From contig OX637392.1 in NCBI GenBank assembly GCA_951799425.1, positions 38,826,593 through 38,890,592 on the forward strand: a DNA stretch of 64,000 nt, given 5' to 3'. The translations under genes and the position numbers were made by a program. Origin of the DNA: Ilex aquifolium (taxonomy: Eukaryota; Streptophyta; Magnoliopsida; Aquifoliales; Aquifoliaceae). The notes under the pieces are model-generated. The model was not told where the DNA came from and searched no databases. It worked only from the letters and a program-made list of their open reading frames with translations. Shown piece by piece: positions 1-12,352 of the stretch (position 1 is the stretch's first letter; each line of letters opens with the position of its first letter).

Positions 1-2
1 TC

Positions 3-200
3 ATGCTTGGAGACCTGGTACTCAGACGAGTGATGGGTTCGACAAAGAATCCAAAACATGGAAAGCTTGGACCGAACTGGGAAGAACCGTACAAGATAAC
101 CCGAGTAGGGGGCAGCGGTTACTACGACCTCGAGACTATGGATCACAAAGCCGTGCCGTGCCCCTAGAACACTGCTAATTTGAGAAAGTTCTATTTCTAA
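3..200 (+). pseudogene. pol C-terminus (end of integrase region) of the Tat element
   Basis: The frame from base 3 encodes the typical tail of gypsy integrase: GDLVLRRV, then GKLGPNWEEPYKI, then a region ending NTANLRKFYF and a TAA stop at 198-200. It matches the equivalent tail of the element at 43017-53513 (GDLVLKKV, GKLGPNWEVPYLI, NTEHLKRYY). One in-frame TAG replaces the conserved tryptophan just before NTANL, so the copy is mutated. Only about 66 codons are in the window. The catalytic integrase core is not visible. Confidence 0.8.
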
Positions 201-444
201 AAAGTACCTTTTTAGATCAAACTCCGAAGTACCTTCAGAAGACTTAAGGGTGCCCCTTGAGTCAGTAAAGTGTTTTTCGAAAGTTCAGACGAGAATTGAA
301 GTTATTAAATAAGGATATTTTTTGAAGATCCAATTGCATATTCTACTTTTCATTTACGACCTACTGCTAAGGCTGGGAGGCAAAAATCCTGATAGAAGTA
401 ACTACTTAAATCAGGCGCAGCCACCCGATCTATTCCAGTCCCAC

Positions 445-3247
445 TGTGAAACCCCGGAAAATTTGAACTATTCACAAATGGGCAAAACAATAACTTGCCA
501 CTATGAACGGGTTGCGAACCTGAATTTTTCTAGAGCTCGGATGACGAAACAGACTTCGCCGTTGAATTCGTCTCGCGAAATCTAGTGACCATGTAAAATT
601 TCATCAAATTCCGAAATAGTCGGATTTTTCACGTTTTACGAGACAGTCGGGTCTCGGGTGACCCCAAAAACGAAATTTTGGACAAAATGTGAGAAAATTG
701 AAAATAATTTAATTAGAGTTCATAGAAAATATTTTGAACTTAAATCGGAGCGAAATTTAATCGTTTCGGGATTAAAACGGACCCGGAACTAAAAGAGATG
801 TGTGGCCAATTGTGGGCCAAGTATTCTATAATTATAAATAGGGTCAAATTTGGAGATATTTCAGCAGAAATATCCCCAAGGTCAGCTGGTCTCACACGTT
901 GGAGAGAAAAGAGAGAGAAAAAGGGTTTCTTCAAGCTTTCTCCGGCGATTTCTTCGGCAACCGTCGCTCGGATTCCGTCGAGCTAGAAGAGAGAGTTGCT
1001 CTACGCGACGAGGGCTACGTGTGGGTACCAAAAACAACAACTTTCACTGAAGGTGAACGGACGCGGGTGTACGAAAATCAAGATTCGAGTTGTGTTTCGG
1101 GTCTTCGGAGCTTCCTACGGGATTTCTCACGCTACAAGAGGTAGGAGTTCTCCTACTTGGGTTGATTTCTTACCTAGAATGCCTATGATTATGGCTTGGT
1201 ATATATATAGATATGTATACATATTTATATGTATATAGTTATGGAATAATGAAGAAAATGAGTAGGTTGTTAGAAAAATTACACTTGCCTTTTTTGTGGA
1301 ATTTAGGTAAAATAATTTTATCCTAAATTGTTATGTAGAAATTGTCTATTGAAATTTCTTGAATTATATGAAAGTTGGGCATGATATGTGCTACCATAAT
1401 TGTTTGCCTTGAATGTGTTCAACAAAATGCCTAAGTTGGTGGAAATGGTTATTTTAATAAAATTGAAATAACATACTTGAAATTGTGATAAAGTTAAGTT
1501 ATATGTTTATGATATGAGCTACATGAAAATTTGTGATTGTTGATATATGATTTTAATATATATTGGCATGGTGAAAGATTGTGAGAATTACATGCTCATG
1601 ATGTAAATTGTCATGGGATTTGATGAAATGTGTGAGATTAGTTCATATGACATTCATTATATATGAACATGATATACAAGTGACAATGGTTCATTGCATT
1701 GCATATGCACGGGAACATCGCATACATGGACATTGTGTCATAGGGATGTTGTGCATGGGTGTTTATACCACAATCTATGTGGTATTAAATGTATGTGGAC
1801 ATGGGCATCACATTCATGGGATGTTAGCATGGGTGTGGGTGTGTTTGTGCATGGGTATTGTACCACAAGCTATGTGGTATTATGGGAGTCTAATATGGAG
1901 ATAAATTGCTCATTGGCATTCATGACATATTGGGCATAAGGTGATGTCACATTCATGGGAAACTTGCATGAGTGTGGGGGGGTAGTTGCATATATCAATC
2001 ATCATGCTTGGTGGTTAGTGGATGGGCTCGGGAAAGTTGGATTGATTATTCAACTGAGTCGCATGGTTGCATGAAAAAGAAGAAAAAGATTGGGTCGGGG
2101 TTAGCAAAAAGGGGCAAGACGACCTCTCGGGTGCAAGGCCCGGTGTTTCGGATACGCACTTCCGTTGGTATAAGAGCCCATAAAGTGTGTTGGTGTACGC
2201 GGCACCGTTGGTGGAAAGAGTCCATAAATCCCGTGTCGGTTGGGTTCCGTTGGTGGAAGTCCATAAACGCCCACCCCAAAGAAAGACCCGGAGATTTTCT
2301 TAAATTAGTTATTGGGTGAGTAATACCAATGGCGGGGGCTTGAGAAGTCCGGTTTTTATACTCATGACATTGCATGGGGGAAAGGAGCCGGGAAGGGCTC
2401 GGGTTGAGTACATGAGTTACATCTCATTCATGGGGCTTAGGTAGCCCGGTTTTGCATACATGGCAATAGCATGTAAAGGGAGTCGTGGTGGACTCGGGTT
2501 GGATGCACGTGAGTGAGGCACATCTCATCTCATGGCATGACATAATAATATTTAATCATTCAATTGTATAATTATTGATGGAATGGTTATGGATTTTATG
2601 GTATGTTGCATGTGAACATTTTATATGCATATAGGTTGAGGAGTAGCCTTTGTAGGAAACACTCTACTGGGCGTTGGCTCACCCTATAAGGGAAACATTT
2701 CAGGTGCGCATCATTCGCGGGAGGGAGGTTCTCATTTGGGGCCTCAAAGTTGAAGAAGCCAGAATGTGGCTTTTATGGTTAAATTGTATAACTTTTATAT
2801 AAATTCCAAATAATTTGGATGTGTACATATATGGAATTGTATGAAATGGATTTCCATGGACTTTGTATAATGTAGGAATTTCATTATGCATATTTGGGAT
2901 GAATTTGGAAGTGATTTGGATGGGTTTGAAATGTAAAACACTTGTGATATTTGCATGTTTTGATATAAGTATGGATAATTGGACCCGGTGTGGCCAATGT
3001 TTACTTATAAATGGACCCGGTGAGGTCATTTTTTTATATTGGGCCTCGGATAGGTCATGTGAAGTTAAATTGCATAGGTTGGGTTTTGGGTAGAGCTCAC
3101 TGTACGAAGGAGACTCTGCCCAAATTTTGTTAAGTTATGGACCCCGGTAAATGGGGCATAACAGTGTGATATCGAGTTACTCGGTATCTAAGGGTGTTTC
3201 GCGGGTTGATGGGTAATCAACGGACCCCCAGATTTTGGGGTGTCACA
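445..3247 (+). mobile_element. Solo LTR, chromovirus-like gypsy, 2.8 kb
   Basis: The unit starts TGTGAAACCCCGG and ends GGGGTGTCACA, and is flanked by the 5-bp direct repeat CCCAC (440-444 and 3248-3252). No gag-pol lies between the ends, so this is a solo LTR left by recombination. A TATA-like ATAAATAGGG near 833, a GA-rich transcribed leader and a tract near 2640-2700 (GGAGTAGCC, then GGCTCACCCT) are shared with the LTRs at 19580-22043, 22981-23992 and 34682-36815. The block GAACCTGAATTTTTCTAGAG at 517-536 is repeated almost exactly at 19658. Short ORFs inside it show no domain. It lies inside the Tat element. Confidence 0.88.
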
Positions 3248-3252
3248 CCCAC

Positions 3253-3860
3253 AGCTAGGCATGACGATGTAAGCTAAAAAAGGGATGGATTGGAGTCCAA
3301 CAAGGTTGGTGGGTCGGTGCGTGGTGGAGACACTCGTAGATTCCCAATGGATTATGAGTAACTCCACAAGAGGACCTAACTCTTGGAAGAAAGGCCAAGC
3401 AAGTGCCATAACTTCAGCAGAGGTAAAGTACCTTTTTAATATTAGTCCCCACTGAAGGATCGTATTCACTGAAGAAGAGCCGAGCAAAGGGCCATAACTT
3501 CAGAAAAGGTAAGAAGATTTCTAAACATTTAAGTCCCCGCTAAGGGACCGAGCTCTCTGGAAAAGGCCGAGCAAGGCCATAATTTCAGAAGAAGCAAGAA
3601 GTAATTAAGTTTACAAGTCCTCACTAAGGGACCGAGCTCTGTATAGAGGCCAACCCAGGGACAATATTTGAAAGTTTGAATTATATTTCGAATCGTCTTA
3701 GAAGATCTGTTTTAAGAGACCAAGTTCTATGAATAAAACCGTAAAGCAAATATCCAAAACCAAAAGAGTTACTTGTATTAAAACTTCGAAAATATTACAT
3801 CAAAAGATCATTACATCAAAAGTTGCAAAAAACTCTTAAGTATTTTCAGGAGGTTGAGAG
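3253..3860. repeat. Degenerate tandem repeats in the Tat 3' non-coding region
   Basis: A unit of roughly 80-100 bp recurs about three times between about 3370 and 3660. Recognisable pieces are GCCATAACTTCAG followed by a purine-rich stretch, then AAGTCCCC(A/G)CTAAGGGACCGAGCTC. A related piece (AAGTACCTTTTTAGA, then CTTCAGAAGACTTAAG) sits at about 204-250 on the other side of the inserted solo LTR, so the array was continuous before that insertion. Tandem repeats between pol and the extra ORF are common in Tat elements. Confidence 0.6.
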
Positions 3861-3871
3861 GAGATAGGCAG

Positions 3872-5779
3872 TCAATGGTTGGAGTAGAGCTCGGAAGAAG
3901 ATGGGACCCCAGCAACGATCAAAGCAGCATGCCAACCCTTGCTGAAATATGCATCCTGAAGAGAGGGAATTTGGAGGGCCAAGTCGCTTTCCGCTTTCTC
4001 AACACCTTCATTGGAAGCGACATCTTCTCGCTCTTTCTCCTCGGCCTTGTATCCCTCAAATTCTTCTATCAAGCTGGCATAGTCAACTTGGGCCTGGGAA
4101 AGTTCTACATTGGCTTCATGCTCAGACTCCTTCAGTTGACCAAGCTCGGTGTGAAGTTTCTGGGTCTCCTCGGTCAGGCTGTGGTTTTGAGCCTGCAGAG
4201 CCTTGACTTCATCACAAAGCTTGGCATACTCTTCGTCTACACTTTCCTTCTTTGCAATTGCTGAAGCTCGGGCATGGATGGCGTCTTTCATAGCTTTGTC
4301 CTTTCTGGCTATCCTAGCCCCGACCTCATGAACCTTTTGCAAACCCTTATCGAGTGAAAGGAAAGGAAAAACACTTAGAAGAAGCAAACGTGACAAAAAG
4401 TCAAACTGAGAAATAACAAACACTCACCAGCACCATATGTTGAATAACCTGTCGAGACACTTCATCATCAGTAAGGGCCTCATTCATAGCCAGGTCCCGG
4501 GGCAAAATCACTCCTCTAGCAAGCCCTACTGCAACATTGAAATCTTCGATGGCAGAATCCTTTGAAGTAATCACTTTCTTTTTTGACCTAAGGACATGAC
4601 GGAAAGAAGCATCGGTTGGTATAGGGGAATCACTCGCCTCGGCCTCGCCAGTCCTTCGCCTTTTAGGAGCTGGGTCTTCGGCGAGCATAAAAATTGAGTC
4701 ATCTTCAGGTAGGGGAGATTGAACAGAGTTTGCAAGCTCAAGATCCTCTGGAATCAAAACATCGATATTCTGAACCGGGTCTGCTACGCCGCTGCTTGGA
4801 ACGACATCTTCAGTGATAGGTGCGGCCTCGGCAAGAACCTCAGTGTCAGTTTCATCCAGCACAGTTATTGAAGGAATGGTGGGTTGAGTGGGCTCGGCGG
4901 TTTGGGTCGGCTCGACAGTAGATAGGAAATCCAAGAAATTCCTGACTGTCCGTTGACCCGAAGCAGCCAGGGAGGATTTCTTTTTCGCACGAGGAGTCTG
5001 TTCCCGAGCTGCTTGAATTGCTTCTCGGTCTGCTGCCAAGCTGATGTTGAGTCGATTTGGGACAACAATAAATGAAGTATAAGAGGGAGTATACCCTAAC
5101 AGTGTGTGGGCAGCTCGGCAAAACAGGGATTCATTAAAATCCCAAACCTTTTTGAGCTCGTCCATCTTCACGGCCGACTCAGGGATCCGACCTTTTACCG
5201 TTTCACCTTCAAACACAAGAAAATCAGACAAAAAATAGCAAACTACTCAGAAAATTTGAACTAATCAAAGCTTCAGTTACCTGGAGAGCCCTCTTCATAA
5301 GGACAGCGATAGGATGGAGTAGCGTCTGCCGCATACTCCCAGTTACCAGAAACAAACACTATATCGTTCTCATGACCCTTGTTGGAATCAGGGAGATGGG
5401 TCACGAGGTAACGATCCTTCTTTCTCACAGCAAGGTAGAAGTTATCCCCTGCCGGCTTCAGAATGTAGCAGTATAGAATTTCCCACAAACCTAGGTTAAG
5501 CTTCAGAAGCTTATTCAGCGCTGCCACACCCATCACTATTCTGAAGAAGTTGGGGCAGCATTGGATGGGGCACATCTTTGTTGCTGATAAAACCCAGAGA
5601 AGAAGTGGGTCAATTGGAAAACGAACTCCCCCTTCAGTGATCGTCCTCGTATAAATGGGAATCCTCTCCCTAGTACCAATCAGTGGTTCATCCTTTTTAG
5701 CAACTGTTACTTCAACGTCGTCAGGGATGTTGTATTTAGTCTTGAAAGCTGGGATTTCAGAAGGAATGAGAGGAGCCAT
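3872..5779 (-). CDS. Antisense extra ORF of the Tat element (putative gypsy-type transposon domain), 3 exons
   Basis: Three exons join without a stop: 5779-5281, 5206-4428 and 4345-3872. They total 1752 bp, or 583 residues plus stop. Donors are CAG|GTAACT and CTG|GTGAGT; acceptors are TTTGAAG| and GATAAG|. The first intron is phase 1 and rebuilds a glycine codon. The start chosen is the MAPLIPSEIP methionine. Residues about 10-165 resemble the plant 'putative gypsy type transposon' domain (GVRFPIDPLLLWVL, then a GLWEILYCYILKP region). The middle is Ser/Thr/Pro/acidic with a basic PKRRR patch. The C-terminal 157 residues are predicted coiled coil. Function is unknown. That this frame is open in a decayed element is unusual. 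Confidence 0.75.
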
Positions 5780-6015
5780 TATAGCAGACAAAGGCAGAGA
5801 GAATGAAAGAGACGAAGTTTGAAGCTGAGAAAGCAAAGTGACGAAGGGAAGAATAGAAATCGCTTATATAGAGGGATGGAATCCCAAGAGACAACATTTA
5901 AATCAACCGCCAAAAGCCAAGGGGGATGTCCCAAAAAAGGCGTAAGCAATTATGAGACTAGAAGCAAAAAACGGCTGACAGACGAAAGGTGACTGTCAGA
6001 CGTGTTTTGGGGGCA

Positions 6016-6670
6016 AATGAAGGGGATGGATCCCATTATGACATGTGTAAAGACATTAAATGACATTAAATGAACTCACGTGAGGTTGACAAGACAGGGC
6101 ACGTGACAAAGACGTAAGCTGCTTGAACAAATGAACCTAGCCGAGCTGATCAATCAGTTCGGCAAAGTACCAGTTGAGCTCGGCTTGTACCAAGCCGAGA
6201 TGATCAGTCAGTTCGGCGGATATTGAAGCTGGTTGTCCATGATTATAGCCGTGCTGTTCGATAAGATATACATAAGAATAAATACTCACCTAAAGTTTCG
6301 GCATTCAGATAGGCGAATCAGCGAAATTGTTGAGATCAGAAGGAATTGCTGGAGAAAGATCAACCACTTCCCAAACTGAATGACTAAATTAAAGGAGGGT
6401 GTGCCACCTTGAACCAAAAACCTCGGAAACCCTAATGAGGTAGCGATCTATAAGAGAGAGAAAAAACTAAGGGAAAGGTACGCTGAACTTTCCTAGTCTT
6501 CTTGCATTTATTCAATTCCATTACTGACTTAAGTATCGGAGTGCCTTCGATCGAAGCGCTTCGATCTTGGGCAGTTTGTTCGTTTTGCAGGAAGAAGATT
6601 GGGAAGCCAAGCTCAGAAAATACAATCAGAATTATCGATTTATCATCCGTAGGAGGTGTTCTCAATTTTT
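6016..6670 (+). repeat. Probable 3' LTR of the Tat element
   Basis: A purine run with GGGGGCAAA immediately precedes TGAAGGGGATGG at 6016. This is the same arrangement as the polypurine tract and LTR start of the element at 43017-53513. The stretch then contains a direct repeat of CCGAGCTGATCAATCAGTTCGG-like text near 6140-6210 and a typical LTR tail (ACTGACTTAAGTATCGGAGTGCC near 6523, then GATTTATCATCCGTAGGAGG). The exact right end is not fixed because the partner LTR is outside the window. Confidence 0.55.
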
Positions 6671-8112
6671 ACCTCTTACATATACCAATCAATCCTAAAG
6701 TATTTAACCCAAAATACAGGTCAGAAATGTTGTTCCGAGAAAGGGAGAAACGAAGTAGATATTTTCTCACGATTACACACGTAGAGTGCACGACACTACT
6801 TAGTGGGGGTGAATAGGTTTTTCAATTTAAGCACAATCGATTATAAATTAAAATCTAACTCTATCTCAATTACATCTTCACACAAAGATATACAAATTTA
6901 GTGTGAGAACCCCTTTTAGTGACCACGACCCAGTGAACCCATGAAGATTGGTGTTAATTAATTGTTCAATTAATTCGCTCAAACACTCAATCCCACAGCG
7001 ATCCCAAAACCAAAAACCCAAACACAACTATGGATGAAAACATTTTAATCAATTATTTATACAAACACATAATGCGCATGTGTGCAAACAATCACAAGTA
7101 TATGCATAAACAATAAATAACACTAGTGATTTGTTGACGTGAAAAATCCTCCTCGAAAAAATCAAAGGATATCTTCTCGGTTCACTAAAACTTAATCCAC
7201 TACCTCAAACTCAATATAGAAGGACTCGAGTCTTGTACCTAAACCAATACCATGATTTGATACTCTTTTTCCTTCAATATGTCTCTCCACCAATGGGCCT
7301 CTATAAGACCCCATACAAAATTTAAAGATAGATAACATGATATTAAGAGTATTTCCAAAAGGATGATAGAAACTTCGAATTGTTGTTGAAAGATTGATCA
7401 TGAAGTTTGGGTTTTGCACATACCTACTTTTGTATAGATGGTTTAAGATGAGTTTAAACTTGATAAGGATAATAGGTAAGTTTTTAAAGGTTTTTAGGTC
7501 AAAATAAGGCTACCATTGAATCTATAAGGTAAAAAAACCTTGAGAGAGGTGATATGAGGTGTATTAGAAGTTTGAAAGTATTCTAGACTTAAAATGTATT
7601 TTGGAGAGAATTCGGGTAAGAATGGATTTGACACTACATTAATATTTTAGTCATAATTTTTTACCCTGATGTCTGATTGATCTAAATTTTAGATAGCATA
7701 AACTAGATTTCAAGGGTTACAAAAGTGTATTTCATGGCATTTTCATATATCAACTTCTAACTAGGTCAAAATGGAGCCACAAGTTGGGGCAGAAAGTTAT
7801 CAGAGTACGAAAGTCAAAACAACCATTCGAACGCCCGAACAGATGTAGAATTGAGCAGAATTTCAAGGAAAAATAGAGAGTTGGTTTCGCTCGAACGCCT
7901 CTCTAAAAAAGGCCTCGAACAAATTTTAAGGTTTTTTTTTTTTTTTTTCACCCTATAAATATCTCAGGGCCGCGATCTAGAGTGTCTTTACTTATTTTTC
8001 AACCCCAAGAAGACTAGGAAAGTTTGAGGAGATTAAAATGAGGAAGACCGTGCAAAATATTGAAGGATTAACGCAAGGTAATCACATTAAAACGTGTTAG
8101 GATCAATTATCT
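6671..8112. other. Unclassified repeat-like DNA left of the CACTA element
   Basis: I see no gene here. About 7430-8112 reads like the first part of an LTR: low-complexity AT-rich text, a TATA-like CCCTATAAATATC at 7962, and a leader containing AAGAAGACTAGG. It would continue on the other side of the CACTA insertion at 17993. Text at 7488-7530 (TTTTTAGGTCAAAATA, then CCATTGAATC) resembles 63020-63050, so the family probably recurs near the right end. No left boundary with a matching duplication was found. Confidence 0.4.
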
Positions 8113-8127
8113 CACTACCACAAAAAT

Positions 8128-8830
8128 CGTTTTTTACGACGTTTTTTTTCGTCGCTAAATTAAAAAAAATCGTCACCAATTGTTTTTTGCGACATTTTTT
8201 TTTCATCTCATGTTCGTCGCAATAGCCTCGTCGCAGAAAGTATTTTGCGACACAAATATATTTTCATCGCAAAAAAAAATTTTTGCGACGAAAATAAATG
8301 TCGCGAAAATCCAAAAAACCGTAGCTAAAATCTATTCCACTAGCATAACAAAAATAAAAAAATAATAATTTAATTAATTTTTCGCGACGTAAAAAAATCG
8401 TCGCAAATAATTTTTTACAAAAATAAAAGTGTAAAAAATATGTATTTAATTAATTTTTGCGACGTAAAAAAATTGTCGCGAATAATTTTTTACAAAAAAA
8501 AATAATAATTTAATTAATTTTTCACGATGTAAAAAAAATCGTCGCGAATAATTTTTTACAAAAATAAAAATGTAAAAAATAATAATTTAATTAATTTTTC
8601 GCGACGTAAAAAAATAGTCGCAAATAATTTTTAAAAAATAATAATTTAATTAATTTTTTGTGACGTAAAAAAAACATCACAAATAAGTTTACATAAACAA
8701 AAAATGTAAAAAAAAAATTAATAAATACATTTGCGACGTATAAAAATCGTCGCGAAAAAGATTATTCTTACAATTTTTCGCGACGATTTTAATTTCGTCT
8801 CAAAAAAGTTCATTTTTTTTTTAAAAATAA
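8128..8830. repeat. Left subterminal repeats of the CACTA element
   Basis: At least eight short units consist of GCGACGTAAAAAAATCGTCGC-like inverted pairs separated by AATAATTTAATTAATTTTT spacers. Each pair can form a short hairpin (CGACG with CGTCG). Such subterminal arrays are where CACTA transposition proteins of the TNPA type bind in the well-studied families. The motif here is the mirror partner of the array at the right end. Confidence 0.8.
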
Positions 8831-8925
8831 TTCATAAAAAATGATATTCCAACAAAAATTTTCACCTGTACACCAATAATACCAATGTTCAGTAAAAAAC
8901 TAACACAATTAATACATTTCACATC

Positions 8926-9060
8926 TTTTTAAAAAAAAACAAAATTTTATTTCCAAAAAGAATGAATTACAAGAATCAAAGAATAAGAAGTTCTAAAAAT
9001 TGAAAAAATGGCTTTAATCCTTCAAGAGGATTTAAACCATGTCTAATTACATTTAATGTC
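8926..9060 (-). repeat. L1-like 3' tail, copy 1 (inside CACTA)
   Basis: Read on the - strand this stretch ends in a TTTTGTTTTTTTTTAAAAAG tail-like end and contains text shared with 12361-12480 (AGTTCTAAAA, then TGGCTTTAA, CCTTCAA, TTTAA(A/G)CCAT and TCTAATTAC). The paired copies look like 3' ends of the same non-LTR retroposon or one transcript-derived repeat. No reverse-transcriptase coding is visible. Confidence 0.4.
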
Positions 9061-9589
9061 TCTTAAACTTGAACAGCTCCAGCAGTCCAGGTCCATGCCT
9101 TGAAATACCATCTCCAAGCTCAACAGATCAGTACCAGCTCAGACTGAAGTCAGATCAGAACAATTGAGCACAACTTTAAAAAAATAAGAATTATATGATA
9201 CAAACACAATAGTTTTCATCTATTCTAAATAAACATGAACAACAAAGACATTCAAATTTTCTTGGGGTACATTTCAACTAAATCATATTCATATATTATT
9301 ATTACATTAAAGCAAAATATTTTTTCAAATCTCCAAAATTGCCTATAATTGATTAATGCTAAATTATGTTTCTTGTTAATTCCTTTCAATAGAACACCAT
9401 TAGAGAGTCTGTGATGGAATCATCATTTATTTTTGTGACAAATTTAAGATGTTGAACTCATACTTTATTTAAGATGGTAAAAAAATACTTTTGGGATTAA
9501 CGCATTTTGCCTTATACTTTTATCATGTTTTTGTTTAGATTTGTAGTAAACCTGCCTCAATATTGTCAATGTAGAGAATAAAAATTTAC

Positions 9590-11468
9590 CTGACAATGAA
9601 CACAATGGATTGCAAGCCAAGCTGGAAGCCATGCTTCCTGAACCTGAGAGTTCATCACATAAATCAAAGCTAATTTGTCAAAACTGAAAAAAATACATAG
9701 TTAAGAAATTGTTTCCATGCAGAATGCTGCAACATTAACAGAGTCACAATTTATCTTTCTTTTCCTACACTTTTGTTCTCTCTCTAATTATTTTCTTTGG
9801 GGTTCCAGAACGTGGGATATAGGTAGGGAAGATGGAAACAAGAAATGAAGAGATCAGCCAAACATGTCATTCAATTGAAGAAAGTTATTTGAATGCCGAT
9901 GAGTAGCGGCATTAACCCAACCACCACTTCTGGTTCTGGACATGAACCCATAGCTAGGCCTCCCCATCTAAAAGAAAGATTAACCGAGGAGCAACCTCGT
10001 CTTTTCTGTCATAAAAAAATGGAAGTGGAGTGTGAGAGGTTACCCCTTGTTAGTTCTTTAGCTATATAACTGGCCTCCAATTTAGCTTTCATCAATTCTT
10101 CCTGAACCCATCAAGAAATAGCATTGTCATCTGGTATGAAGAAACTTTATCACACTTAACAGAAATCAAGCTGCAACAAACCTCCGCCACTTGAAGAGCA
10201 CGTTAAGTTCTACGAATTCTGGCCTTCTGCTCATCATTAATCCTCTGGAGCTGGAAAAGGAAGAAAGAACAAAGTGATATTAGCAATAAAATGTCAAATG
10301 GTGTACTCCATTGCTATGAGACAAGCATTGACACAGCAAAAATGCAATGAAACATAAGATCAGGAAAGCTAGAAATATGAGTATCATCCAAGATAATCAC
10401 AATTTTACACCAATAACCCTTTTGGTTCTTTAAACTTTAGCCCCATTTGCCTTCTAATATATAAGTTCCCCCACCCCAATACCAATAGATCGTACCATAC
10501 TTGCTAAAAACCTAATCTTGCGATAAACTGTATCATGCACCATACATACACTTTCAAGGTTTAAATTCAATTCCTTGATTTTATCCTCAGATAAAACTGC
10601 TCGGGCTTCCAACTCGCCTTTTTTCTTCTCCTGTGTTTCTATATCTTGATTAAGGTTGCAAACCTGCAAAACAACGTAATATCAGAGGAATGAAACCCTT
10701 ACAAGTACTTTCTGTAAATGCACATTCATAATAGCTAACCTGCTTTTGTAGTTCACCAGCGCGTGCATGAAACTTTGCCACCTGCTCATTAGCATCTAAA
10801 GATCCTTCTTTCTGGAAAAATAATTGATTCTTGTCAGATTGACTGTACATCTCATTCCATTGGTTCGAAAGAGAAAATAAAAGTTCATTGCTTCCAAGTG
10901 ATATTCTGCCTCTACAATCCCGTTTGGTATAGTCCTTTGCACGTTTTGTTTACAAAGTACTGTACATAGGCATAGGTTTGCTTCCAGGTGCACATATATG
11001 CAACACACACACCCAGAGACATAATGCGTATCATTGCATTCAAATTTCTCCGAGAAGGAAAATATAGATCACAAAACAAAAAGGAAACAAGGATATGGAC
11101 ACTAGCAAAATTAACAATGAAGGTATTTGATGAAACATGAAGTCAATTGTCAATAACATTGTTATATTTCTTCACCAAACAATAGTGATCAATACGAAAT
11201 ATAGCATACAACTAGTGTTGTAAAAGACAGATCCAGTGTCTATCCAACTGATTAAACTACAGTACTGCTTAAATTTACTAATGCAAACTAAAGGTAATTG
11301 CTTTATTAGAATTTGAAATTTTTTCTAACTCCTCACCTGAAGTGATTGTATTTCACTTTGCAGTGAAGCCAATGTAGTTGATATCTCTTGAATCATTTGC
11401 TCCAGCTCTTTAATGCTCTCATCTTTGCTTTGTAATTCGCGGGTTCTCTCATAGATGTTGGATTCTTA
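9590..11468 (-). pseudogene. Captured exon fragments of a plant coiled-coil protein gene
   Basis: Six conserved blocks bounded by splice-like signals lie in order on the - strand: about 11468-11337 (ends CTTCAG|GTGAGG), 10811-10740, 10663-10550, 10250-10182, 10101-10044 and 9643-9590. They read as a coiled coil (KEGSLDANEQVAKFHARAGE, then GELEARAVLSEDKIKELNLN) followed by EAWLPAWLAIHCVHCQ. From memory, this matches the plant family annotated as myosin-heavy-chain-like or DNA-repair-ATPase-related (At2g24420/At4g31340 type), which has a HARAGELEKQV stretch and a HGAWLPPWLA motif. The 10250-10182 exon has an internal TAA, so it is not functional. Exon-intron structure is retained, which indicates capture at the DNA level. 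Confidence 0.7.
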
Positions 11469-12005
11469 AAAGCATTACAAAAAAAGGGAAGAGGTACAAA
11501 AATTAATTCAAAAAGCTTCAGAAAAACCATTAAGTCTACTAGCCAAAAGCAATATATGTGTGTTCCCTACATATTCCTCAAATGAGGCATCATAGAAGTC
11601 TTAATAGGAATGGGATTCTCTCAAACTAGGCCAGGTAATTTAAGGTACTTAATCCAATCTTGAGACATCAACATCTGAAACAATATTATCTAGTCAATCT
11701 CAGATAATCAACAAAATGTACAAAAAGTAGTCTGCAACTGATGATCATCGACAAAAACAGTCACATAGTCTCCATAACCAGAAACATTAACCACTCAAAG
11801 AAGTAGTTCAGCTGGGAAAAAAGAAGTCACTGTATAGTATATAATAACAATTTTTAAACATGCTTGATCTAGTAGTAAAATAATAAAAACAAAAGCCAAT
11901 CTGTACAAATTTTGGCTAGATTATAAAGTTATCTACCAGAACTATTTTGCAGGAGACGGTAGATAAGCTTTTTCAATCTTAAGAACCCCCATTTGTTCAT
12001 ATTCA

Positions 12006-12122
12006 TGCCAGATTACATACATCAATTTCCGTTGGACTCGAGTACTCAATGATCTCAGTACACAAATTTGAAGACTTGATGGTTCCCAGGTTCTGCTGAT
12101 TGCTTTTTCTATTGCAAGTGTC
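12006..12122 (-). pseudogene. Captured exon fragment of ribonucleotide reductase large subunit (RNR1)
   Basis: The - strand frame from 12122 encodes 39 residues containing [19 protein letters not shown] and then [11 protein letters not shown] and VCNLA, followed by TGA. This is the strongly conserved class Ia ribonucleotide reductase large-subunit segment around NLGTIK-SNLCTEI-EY and AVCNLAS. A splice acceptor (TTTTTACAG) sits directly before the block, consistent with an original intron boundary. Nothing else of the roughly 800-residue enzyme is present, so this is a captured fragment with no enzyme function. It lies upstream of, and in the same direction as, the coiled-coil fragments. Confidence 0.85.
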
Positions 12123-12352
12123 CTGTAAAAATAGCAAGAAAATAAGTTAAGCATAGGTAAAGTAATGTAATGACAACAAGCAACTAGTAATAACAATAAC
12201 TGTTAGTTTGTAATTTTCGTAGATAACCTTAAATAGCATATAAGGGGTCCTAGTCTCTATTTGAGCCTTCAAAATCTCAAACCAGATGTTCTGTGCCTAA
12301 ACAACTTTCTTTGCCTTACCCTGAACTCATAAAAGGATATCAGTAGAAATCT

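Larger units (their letters stand above)
1..6670 (+). mobile_element. Tat-type Ty3/gypsy retrotransposon, 3' part
   Basis: The window opens inside a gypsy element read on the + strand. In order there is the C-terminal end of pol, a non-coding stretch with tandem repeats, an ORF on the opposite strand (3872-5779), a purine-rich run ending GGGGGCAAA near 6015, and a probable 3' LTR. An extra antisense ORF between pol and the 3' LTR is a known trait of Tat-lineage elements. A solo LTR (445-3247) is inserted in the stretch after pol. The 5' LTR, gag and most of pol lie outside the window, so neither target-site duplication can be checked. The right boundary is approximate. Confidence 0.75.

Noticed and set aside
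1608..2375. Frames of 98-115 residues within the first solo LTR
   Set aside because: They lie inside a TSD-bounded LTR, have no domain, and the same region in the related LTRs does not keep the frame.
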